Origin: Crocinitomix sp.
Lineage (GTDB): Bacteria; Bacteroidota; Bacteroidia; Flavobacteriales_D; Crocinitomicaceae
DNA length: 47,798 bases
Direction: 5' to 3'
NCBI GenBank assembly: GCA_030836155.1
Contig: JAURQI010000075.1
Coordinates: forward strand, 1-47,798
Both the position numbers and the translations under genes were made by a program. The notes below the pieces were generated by a model that was not told the DNA's origin, did not search any database, and saw only the letters and a list, made by a program, of their open reading frames with translations. This document shows positions 34,128 through 41,062 of this stretch, piece by piece (position 1 is the stretch's first letter; each line of letters opens with the position of its first letter).

Positions 34128-36533
34128 TTAAAAATTCATTTTAAGTGATAAAATAAAGTTTTGTCCCGGAGCTGTTAGACCTGAGCTATACGTACGATAA
34201 CGTTGATCTGTAATGTTCTCTACACCGCCACCCACGACAAAACGCTGACCTAGTTCATATCGCCATTTTAAGTTTAATGTATACCAGCTGGGTGAATAGG
34301 GGTTCCCATTATCATCAATCGCATAAAGATGTGGTTTGTTTTGTTCGCTTATAGGAAGATCCTCGAAGTCTCGTCCTCCACTGTATTGCATATTGAACTC
34401 AACGCGCAATTTTTCATAACGGTAAAAGATTCGATTTACGCCAAAAAAAGGTGCCGCATGTCGAGATGGGTTAATCGATCCATCGTCTAACTCCTCCATG
34501 CCAAATTGATAATTAAATCGAGCACTCAGTCCAAACCCTTTCCCAAAATCTGCCTCAAATCCAGTTTGAACGCCATATACTGTCGTGTTTGCTGCGTTTT
34601 GTAGTGCTTGAACTTGACTTAATTCTCCGTCATAAACAATGCTATCTTGTCCATTCAATGTATAGTTGCGACGAACAAGTGCATTTTCAAGTAAGGTATA
34701 ATAGCCCGTGACATCTATTTTAAGATAATCACCCACCACTTTTGTAATGCCTAAATCTACATTGTAAGCGTATTCGGCATCTAAGTCTGGATTAGGCACA
34801 ATCACGGACCCAGGTTCTGAATCGAAAATTTTACCAATATCATCCACATTTGGTGAACGAAAAGCAGTCGAGATATTCGATGAAACACTCCATTTATTAG
34901 AAGGACGCCAAATTGCTCCAACACTTCCTGTTAATGCTCCATTATTCAGTTCTGCAGAACTAAAAGGGAAGTCATAAAAATCAGTATTAAAATCGGCATC
35001 CAATAAAAACTGATTATATCGCATCCCAGACTGTATGATGAGTGCATCTGTAGCACGGAAATGATGCGTTAGATATACACCGGCCGAGCTCCAATTAGAT
35101 TGAGGGTAACGAGCGCTTCCTGCGGTTTTTTGCCCCGTCAGGATATGCTCATTAATTCCACGAGACACCACTTCATTTAGTACATACTCAGCGCCGAAAT
35201 AAAGATTATGACGCTTTCCTAATGCTTTTGTGAAGTCCATATTGCCTGAATAAGCGAAAACATTTTCAATACGATTTTCTCGAGAGACGTCATTAAAATC
35301 GCGACTAATTCTACTCTCTTCAAAGTATTGATAAGCCAATCGAATACTCATTTGATCGTAGAGGCCCTTCTTTGCGCTGTGCGAAATACTCATCAAATTC
35401 ATCATCCATGTTTGAGGACCATAGCGCCATTCTCCATAACGGGGCGCACCATTTTTGTATCTTATGTGGCGGTCATATCGACTATAACTAGAGGTCTCAG
35501 AATAATGAAAGGCGTAATCAAATTCCCATCGATCGTTTGGTTTAAAACGCACCTTTTGAAGCAGGTTCATTTGTTGATAACCAGATGGATTTTGAATTCT
35601 AGGATCATTATTCGTAATGATCACATCGGTGCTGTCCATTCGTCCCACATAAAAAGGACGTAGATATTCCTCAGGACCAAATTTCCCCATCTTAAGATCA
35701 CCATAATCATTGGCTGAAATACTGGTCAAAAGGGCCCATTTTTTCCATCCAATATTGAAGTCAAAATGAAATGTCTGCTCACTGCTTGCGCTTGAATAAC
35801 GGGTTGCTGCGCTACCTTTAATGAGTGGCTTATTCGTTAAAGACAGTTGAGGGTCCAGTGTCTTAAAACTCATAACTGCGCCAATAGCATCACTGCCATA
35901 TAAAACAGATCCAGGTCCGAAAAGGACTTCTGTGCGTTCCATAGAGTAGGGATCTAATGAGATCACATTTTGGATGTTTCCACCCCTAAAAATAGCCGTA
36001 TTCATGCGGACACCATCTACGGCATAAAGTAATCGGTTGGTGGAAAATCCACGAATCATGGGACTTCCACCACCCAACTGGCTCTTTTGTATAAAAACTT
36101 CGCCCGATGCCGCTAATAAATCGGCGGCTGTTTGTGGATTTTGCAACTCTTGTTCGATAGGAGTAATACTCGTTGAACGAAAAGGGATATCACCCGCATT
36201 TTGTTTCCAACGATTGGCCGAAATTATCACACGTTCCCCAGATATGCTAAATGGAGTCAACTGAATGATTAACCCACTATCAACAATGGTTTGATAAGAT
36301 AATTTTTGTGTGGTATAACCTAGTTTTATAATTTGTATGACCTCAATTCCTTTTAGGGATGAAATATCCACTTGTCCTTCCGTGTTGGTCTCTAAAAACC
36401 GACTTGGATTATTGCTGATAAACGAGGCGTCGTGAATAGCGAGGCCTGTTTCAGCATCCTTTACTGTTACGACTTGTGCTTGGAGTTCATAGCAAGCAGC
36501 AAATAATAACAGAAGGAATAATATTTTTTTCAT
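34128..36533 (-). CDS. TonB-dependent receptor, haemoglobin/transferrin-type
   Basis: An 801-residue outer-membrane receptor. A signal peptide (cleavage near ELQAQ) is followed by a carboxypeptidase-regulatory-like domain (about 20-105) and a plug (about 115-235) with GGGSPMIRGFSTNRLL, VDGVRMNTAIFRGG, and ERTEVLFGPGSVLYGSDAIG. A 22-strand-type barrel ends in Phe (LSLKMNF). The plug sequence matches the TonB haemoglobin/transferrin/lactoferrin receptor family style, but similar plugs are used for other metals and siderophores, so the ligand is uncertain. Directly downstream of its start region on the same strand is a small membrane protein gene that likely shares the transcript. No Fur-like box was identified. 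Confidence 0.9.
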   Translation of the reverse strand: MKKILFLLLLFAACYELQAQVVTVKDAETGLAIHDASFISNNPSRFLETNTEGQVDISSLKGIEVIQIIKLGYTTQKLSYQTIVDSGLIIQLTPFSISGERVIISANRWKQNAGDIPFRSTSITPIEQELQNPQTAADLLAASGEVFIQKSQLGGGSPMIRGFSTNRLLYAVDGVRMNTAIFRGGNIQNVISLDPYSMERTEVLFGPGSVLYGSDAIGAVMSFKTLDPQLSLTNKPLIKGSAATRYSSASSEQTFHFDFNIGWKKWALLTSISANDYGDLKMGKFGPEEYLRPFYVGRMDSTDVIITNNDPRIQNPSGYQQMNLLQKVRFKPNDRWEFDYAFHYSETSSYSRYDRHIRYKNGAPRYGEWRYGPQTWMMNLMSISHSAKKGLYDQMSIRLAYQYFEESRISRDFNDVSRENRIENVFAYSGNMDFTKALGKRHNLYFGAEYVLNEVVSRGINEHILTGQKTAGSARYPQSNWSSAGVYLTHHFRATDALIIQSGMRYNQFLLDADFNTDFYDFPFSSAELNNGALTGSVGAIWRPSNKWSVSSNISTAFRSPNVDDIGKIFDSEPGSVIVPNPDLDAEYAYNVDLGITKVVGDYLKIDVTGYYTLLENALVRRNYTLNGQDSIVYDGELSQVQALQNAANTTVYGVQTGFEADFGKGFGLSARFNYQFGMEELDDGSINPSRHAAPFFGVNRIFYRYEKLRVEFNMQYSGGRDFEDLPISEQNKPHLYAIDDNGNPYSPSWYTLNLKWRYELGQRFVVGGGVENITDQRYRTYSSGLTAPGQNFILSLKMNF

Positions 36534-36585
36534 CTGTTAAATTTTTAAATAGTAATAAATTCAGGTTTATTGGATAAACCGATAA

Positions 36586-37218
36586 TTAACAGCTGAATTC
36601 TGGCGGAGGCAGAGGCGGAGGATTTTGATCCAAGGACCATTTCTTATAACAGAAATGGTTTAAGTTCGATGATTGTTTGATAAACCGAATTGGATCAATT
36701 TTCGGATATGATAAAAATAGATTTTTATAATTGTATTTGATGGTTTGATTGCGTTTTTGGGAGTCTGGGGAATCATGTAATAAATGTGCAATCCAATTTT
36801 GCATTTCCTGATTCAATTCTGACTCTTCATAATCTGCCCAACACCAGTAATAGAGACTGTCCTCATCTGTTTCTTTATAAATAATATCATACATTTCTCC
36901 CTGCCATTCAAACTCTTCGTCATGTTTCCATTTGATGTCTTTATTCAAATCATTTTTGTGGAAAACCAATAAATCCAGTTCTGATTTTTGGACTGCAGAT
37001 TTGATTTTGGTGCGAACTTCATGCCGAATAGATAGACGCTCAAATTCAAAGGATAAGTAGATGCCTGAAAGCGCGATAAAGAAGGCCACGAGGGAGCCAG
37101 CAAATGCAAAGCGATATTTTTCTCTAATCGTTTTCAGAACTTTAGCGTTTCCACAAAGATAAGCGAAAAATAATTTGAAAGAAGAAGGTTTAGGGGAGGT
37201 TGATACCTGTTCAAACAA
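36586..37218 (-). CDS. Small single-pass membrane protein with Pro-rich tail; start uncertain
   Basis: The open frame (up to 210 residues) has one hydrophobic helix (LVAFFIALSGIYL) preceded by a basic KTIREKYRFAF segment. A charged domain follows, with WKHDEEFEWQGEMYDI and DSLYYWCWADYEE, and the tail is NPPPLPPPEFSC. There is no in-frame ATG before the membrane helix; the frame opens with TTG at 37218. A -7-like TATCTTTG (minus strand, 37161-37154) lies inside the frame, so translation may begin later at a non-ATG codon near 37137. Proteins of this shape accompany TonB-dependent receptors in Bacteroidota. Function unknown. Confidence 0.6.
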   Translation of the reverse strand: MFEQVSTSPKPSSFKLFFAYLCGNAKVLKTIREKYRFAFAGSLVAFFIALSGIYLSFEFERLSIRHEVRTKIKSAVQKSELDLLVFHKNDLNKDIKWKHDEEFEWQGEMYDIIYKETDEDSLYYWCWADYEESELNQEMQNWIAHLLHDSPDSQKRNQTIKYNYKNLFLSYPKIDPIRFIKQSSNLNHFCYKKWSLDQNPPPLPPPEFSC

Positions 37219-37328
37219 GTAATTTTCGGATCAGATAGGATGATTCAAATGTTAAAATTTTAATCGAATGTCAAGCTTTTCAAAAAAAAGCGAGCATTGT
37301 CGCTCGAATTTTGGTACCTTTACTTCGT

Positions 37329-37408
37329 TGGATTAGGCCTCTTTTGGGGAAAGGAGGCCAGGTTATATGGCCTTCCCTCGTTTTACGGGGGAAGGTTTAT
37401 CTTTTTTA
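37329..37408 (+). ncRNA. Candidate small structured RNA ending in an intrinsic terminator
   Basis: No coding gene lies upstream on the + strand for this terminator to serve: the nearest upstream gene points the other way. The segment contains GGCCTC (37336-37341) able to pair with GAGGCC (37354-37359), an alternative pairing AGGCCA (37355-37360) with TGGCCT (37368-37373), and the 10-bp terminator stem. A -7-like TACCTTTA (37315-37322) would place transcription start near 37329, giving an RNA of about 80 nt. The alternatives are a leader or attenuator for DUF2851. It matches no RNA family that I recognise. Confidence 0.5.
37371..37408 (+). terminator. Strong Rho-independent terminator with no obvious upstream gene
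   Basis: CCTTCCCTCG (37371-37380) pairs with CGGGGGAAGG (37386-37395) over 10 bp with one T-G wobble, around a TTTTA loop. TTTATCTTTTTT follows on the + strand. The minus strand has no T run after the stem, so the direction is clear. Confidence 0.8.
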
Positions 37409-37567
37409 GGACAATTGTAAAGTTGACTATGGCTAGTTAAAATGCATCCTATTATTCTTCGAATATGGAATAATTTAATATCTTTGAGTTGTATTCAGCC
37501 TTCTAGAGTACACTTTTCAACCCCTTAACATATCTAACAAGAAGCTGCAAGGGCAGCAGGTTTTATA

Positions 37568-38845
37568 ATGCGTATTGGTTTAAGGGAAGATTATCTGCAT
37601 TTTCTTTTTGAAAAGAAAATTTTAGGTTCATCATTTGTTTCAACAAAGGGAAAAGTAATTGACATTATTCATTTCGGTGAGCGAAATGACAATGCAGGTC
37701 CGGATTTTTTAGATTGTGTTGTCCGAATTGATGGGCAAAAATGGGCTGGCCCAATTGAGTTTCACTTAAAGGCCTCGGATTGGTTTAAACACAAGCATCA
37801 GCATGACCCAACTTATGACAATGTAATCGCTCATTTTGTTTACGAAAATGACAGCGATATTTCTACAAGAGGTTACGAGTTACCTGCTGTAGAATTGTCA
37901 GAAAAGATTGATTTTTATCATTATCAGAATTACATCAAAATACTGAATAGCAATAATGTTATTCCCTGTTCAAAACAGATAGGATTTGTTCCGGTAGCGC
38001 TTATTGATGAAGAAAAAGAAAAACAGTTACAAAAAAGATTGTGGTATAAATCTATCGAGGTTTTAAAGCTGTTGGAACAATACAATGGTGATGTAAGTAA
38101 ATTGAAAAGGGTTCTGCTAGTCCGCGTATTTGGTGGAAAAGTTAATCAACAACCCTTTGAAATGCTCGCAGAAAAAATCACCAATCGAGAGTTGAGACGC
38201 TTGATAGGAAAAGACCTCGAAATGGAAGCCTTTCTGTTTGGTCGTTCAAACCTCTTGGTTGATGTCAAAAACATTGATGATCGATTTTATGAATTGAAAC
38301 GAGCTTATGAACATCATTGTCGTTTGTTTGGTGATCAAACCATTCAGTTAGGTTGGAAATATTCTCGAATGAGACCATCTGGCTTTCCTGATCTAAAAAT
38401 CGCTCAGTTGGCTAAGGCCCTGGCACGCATACAAGATATGCCTTCTTGGCAAGAGGGAGATATAAGGTTCGCTTTCCAAAATTGGTTGTCATTTGAAATG
38501 GACGCATACTGGACTTGTCGATATAGATTGGGCGGAGAGCAACAGAAAAGGAAGAGACATGAACTATCCGCTGATTTTATCGATTTAATTTTGATCAACG
38601 CCGTTGTGCCTTACCTTTTTTCCATAGGGTATGCGCAAGGCAGAGAAGATCTGAAAAGAAAAGCAAAGGAATTACTCAAATCTATACCTCCTGAAAACAA
38701 CAAAATAGTTAGACAATGGAACCGTTTAAAAATGAACAGCGAATCGGCTTATGATTCTCAGTCGTTTTTGGCCTTGCAGAAACAAGGATGTAATCAAAAA
38801 AAATGCTTACTTTGTAGGATTGGCAAAGAAGTCCTAAATAAATGA
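37568..38845 (+). CDS. DUF2851 family protein
   Basis: This 425-residue protein matches the DUF2851 family of Bacteroidota: an N-terminal region with LREDYLHFLFEKK, GERNDNAGPDFLDCVVRIDG and KWAGPIEFHLKASDW, where conserved Asn, Asp, Glu and His residues resemble a nuclease-like core. A helical middle and a C-terminal Cys cluster (QGCNQKKCLLCRIG) follow. A DNA-repair or nuclease role is sometimes suspected for such folds; that is inference. Its last codons overlap the PspC-like gene by 4 nt (ATGA), so the two are coupled. Confidence 0.85.
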   Translation: MRIGLREDYLHFLFEKKILGSSFVSTKGKVIDIIHFGERNDNAGPDFLDCVVRIDGQKWAGPIEFHLKASDWFKHKHQHDPTYDNVIAHFVYENDSDISTRGYELPAVELSEKIDFYHYQNYIKILNSNNVIPCSKQIGFVPVALIDEEKEKQLQKRLWYKSIEVLKLLEQYNGDVSKLKRVLLVRVFGGKVNQQPFEMLAEKITNRELRRLIGKDLEMEAFLFGRSNLLVDVKNIDDRFYELKRAYEHHCRLFGDQTIQLGWKYSRMRPSGFPDLKIAQLAKALARIQDMPSWQEGDIRFAFQNWLSFEMDAYWTCRYRLGGEQQKRKRHELSADFIDLILINAVVPYLFSIGYAQGREDLKRKAKELLKSIPPENNKIVRQWNRLKMNSESAYDSQSFLALQKQGCNQKKCLLCRIGKEVLNK

Positions 38846-39075
38846 ACCTAATACAGAAAATAGCATTGTTTTTCGAACTGAGATCTTTCGGTGTAAGCGC
38901 CTGGTTTGCAAAGAAAATGAGGGTAGAAGTCTCAAAAGTTCGTTTGTTTTTCATTTACGCTTCGTTTATCGCCTTAGGGTCTCCAATCATTATTTATATG
39001 GTTATGGCTTTTGTTTTGGAGCATAAGCATATTTTCAAGCTCCAAAGAAGAAGAAAATCAATCTGGGAAATATAG
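38842..39075 (+). CDS. Small PspC-domain membrane protein
   Basis: A 77-residue protein that reads as a PspC domain: an amphipathic N-terminal part (FGVSAWFAKKMRVEVSKVRLFF), one or two membrane segments (about 35-58), and a basic tail (LQRRRKSIW). PspC proteins sense or respond to membrane stress, but this short form lacks the extra domains of the Psp system and no pspA is nearby. It overlaps DUF2851 by 4 nt and is directly followed, with zero spacing, by the potassium-channel gene. Confidence 0.78.
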   Translation: MNLIQKIALFFELRSFGVSAWFAKKMRVEVSKVRLFFIYASFIALGSPIIIYMVMAFVLEHKHIFKLQRRRKSIWEI

Positions 39076-39408
39076 ATGCTGCTCAATTATAAATATTTCG
39101 CAAAAGTCTACTATGCGATTTTCCTATTACTCATCATTGTGATGTTGGGTACGTTTGGATTTATGCTGGTTGAAGGTTGGTCTTTGTTTGATTCGTTCTA
39201 CATGACCATTATTACCATTTCAACCGTTGGTTTTAATGAAGTCAACGAACTGTCTAATGGAGGTAAACTTTTTACTGCATTTCTCATCATTACGAGTTTT
39301 GGTACCTTTGCATATGCCGTTTCTGCAATTACTTCATACATAGTAGGCGGAGAGTATAAATCATATTTCCAAGAGTATAAATCATTAAAAACAGCAAAAA
39401 AAATGTAA
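39076..39408 (+). CDS. Potassium-channel pore half (interrupted TrkA-type channel)
   Basis: This 110-residue frame encodes two membrane helices (about 10-30 and 70-95) flanking a pore loop with the filter-like ITISTVGFN (about 48-56), as in two-helix potassium channels with a C-terminal RCK domain. The frame stops at a TAA (39406-39408) after KTAKKM, exactly at the linker to the regulatory domain. The RCK domain continues in the same frame immediately afterwards. The pore half alone could form a membrane protein but would be unregulated. It starts right after the PspC stop codon. Confidence 0.8.
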   Translation: MLLNYKYFAKVYYAIFLLLIIVMLGTFGFMLVEGWSLFDSFYMTIITISTVGFNEVNELSNGGKLFTAFLIITSFGTFAYAVSAITSYIVGGEYKSYFQEYKSLKTAKKM

Positions 39409-40107
39409 AATAATACGATTGTTTGTGGTTATGGTAGGGTTGGGAAACAAGCTGCCCATGACCTGCGGTTCTATAAACGACCTTTTATTGTTATTGAGCG
39501 AAATCCGGAAATTACAGAGGATAGACAACATGAGTCTACGGCTTTTGTAAAAGGAGATTCGACAGACGATCAGGTCTTACTAAAAGCGAGTATTCAAGAA
39601 GCGGGTGCTTTGATCACGGCTTTACCCAAAGACGCAGATAACTTATTTGTTGTGTTATCAGCTCGCGAATTAAATCCTAATCTGAAGATTATCTCAAGAG
39701 CCTCTAGTTATTCGTCTATGCGAAAGCTGAGAATTGCTGGAGCTGATAATGTCATCATGCCAGATACCGTTGGTGGTGCTCACATGGCATCTTTGGTTGT
39801 TAATCCTGATATTATGGAGTTTATGGATCTGATTAAGGTCTCTGGAAAAGCGGCAATTAATCTTGAAGAAATTGAATTCCAAGAATTACCTGACGAAGTA
39901 AAATATACGACAATCGGAGATTTGCAGGATAGTTCTATGTCGGATTGTAATGTCATCGGTTACCGTGACCCGCGAGGAGATTATATCATCAACCCTTCAA
40001 ATGATCTCAAAATTCTTCCAAATTCTAAACTATTTGTATTGGGTAATCCTGAGCAGATTCAAAAACTCAATTCTGCGCTCGGTATCAAAAAAGGAAATTA
40101 TAAATAG
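39409..40107 (+). pseudogene. RCK/TrkA regulatory half, cut off from its channel by one in-frame stop
   Basis: Reading on in the same frame as the pore half, the sequence gives NNTIVCGYGRVGKQAAHDL, an intact NAD-binding GxGxxG Rossmann motif, then FIVIERNP, FVKGDSTDD, ALITALPKDADNLFVVL and a TrkA-C-like end. The whole 39076-40107 stretch is open except for the single TAA at 39406. No in-frame ATG precedes the Rossmann motif; the first in-frame candidate is a TTG at 39610, which would delete most of the nucleotide-binding site. So this is either a nonsense-mutated gene, a sequencing error, or a stop that is read through. Confidence 0.75.
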
Positions 40108-40110
40108 CAT

Positions 40111-41004
40111 ATGAAATTTTTGATTACAGGTTCTAATGGTCTATTGGGGCAGAAAATTGTGAGGCAGCTAAAAAAAAAAGGAGCATCATTTCTGGCCACA
40201 TCATTAGGGGAGAATCGTAATTCAAACTGTCCACCTGAAAATTATCAATCCTTAGATATTACCAATAGCCAAGCGATAAAAAAGGTGTTTGCGGATTACC
40301 AGCCGGATATTATTATCAATACAGCGGCAATTACAAATGTTGATGCTTGTGAACATGATGAGCGGTTATGCAGAAAAATGAATGTTGATGCAGTAAACTA
40401 TCTATTTCAAGCTTCTATTGAGCAAAATACGTTTTTTATTCACCTTTCAACGGATTTTGTATTTGATGGTGAAAACGGACCCTATAAGGAAGGGGATGAA
40501 CGAAATCCACTGAGCGTTTATGCACGATCAAAGGCAGATTCAGAGGATGTTTTGACGGATAGTAATTATTCTAATTGGGCCATTTTAAGAACAATTATTG
40601 TTTTTGGCCAAGGTGAAAATCTATCCAGATCGAATCTCATTTTATGGGCAAAATCGGCCCTAGCTTCGGGGCAAAAACTAACCATTGTTAATGACCAATT
40701 TCGCGCTCCAACTTGGGCTGATGATTTAGCTTGGGCTTGCATTGAAACCGCAAGGATAAAGGCGAAAGGGGTTTATCATATTTGTGGATCAGATTTCGGG
40801 TCAATTTATGATTTGGTCGTTAGAATTGCGGAACATTATGGCTATGATAAATCGAATGTAGTACCGATTAGTTCAACTCAATTGAATCAACCTGCCAACC
40901 GTCCACCACGAACCGGTTTCGATTTAACAAAAGCAGAAGAGATATTGGGTTATTCGCCTAAAAATCTAGAAGATTGCCTCGATTTATTAGACGAATCAGT
41001 CTGA
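40111..41004 (+). CDS. NAD-dependent sugar reductase, RfbD-like (dTDP-4-dehydrorhamnose reductase family)
   Basis: A 297-residue extended SDR enzyme. The nucleotide-binding GSNGLLGQ (about 7-14) opens the protein. DITNSQAI, NTAAITNVDACE, the catalytic Thr/Tyr/Lys region LSTDFVFDGENGPY and YARSK (about 130-134) follow, as in RfbD. The reductase makes dTDP-L-rhamnose in that pathway, but no rfbA, B or C genes are nearby, so the substrate is not fixed; nucleotide-sugar reductases for other polysaccharides are equally possible. It lies 3 nt after the channel's RCK half, in the same direction. Confidence 0.8.
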   Translation: MKFLITGSNGLLGQKIVRQLKKKGASFLATSLGENRNSNCPPENYQSLDITNSQAIKKVFADYQPDIIINTAAITNVDACEHDERLCRKMNVDAVNYLFQASIEQNTFFIHLSTDFVFDGENGPYKEGDERNPLSVYARSKADSEDVLTDSNYSNWAILRTIIVFGQGENLSRSNLILWAKSALASGQKLTIVNDQFRAPTWADDLAWACIETARIKAKGVYHICGSDFGSIYDLVVRIAEHYGYDKSNVVPISSTQLNQPANRPPRTGFDLTKAEEILGYSPKNLEDCLDLLDESV

Positions 41005-41014
41005 CAAATTTTTT

Positions 41015-41022
41015 TATATTTG
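41015..41022 (+). promoter_or_regulatory. Possible -7 element for the AGCS symporter gene
   Basis: TATATTTG fits TAnnTTTG, with a leader of about 35 nt to the ATG at 41063. No TTTG -33 element is present at ideal spacing. Confidence 0.38.
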
Positions 41023-41062
41023 TGAGGCTTGATATTAAGCTCCAAAATCAGAAAAAATCTCA

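Larger units (their letters stand above)
37219..37567 (+). other. 349-nt divergent intergenic region with several hairpins
   Basis: Between the minus-strand small membrane protein gene and DUF2851 there is no plausible coding frame. The region holds a small hairpin (CGAGC at 37291-37295 with GCTCG at 37301-37305), a hairpin series at 37336-37395 and a strong + strand terminator (see the ncRNA and terminator entries). From 37409 to 37567 I see only AT-rich sequence, presumably the DUF2851 promoter and leader, including CATATCTAACAAGAAGC just upstream of the gene. Confidence 0.6.

Noticed and set aside
37329-37408. Signal recognition particle RNA or 6S RNA
   Set aside because: The SRP GGAAG-loop signature and the 6S open-bubble layout are not seen; the segment is too short for 6S.
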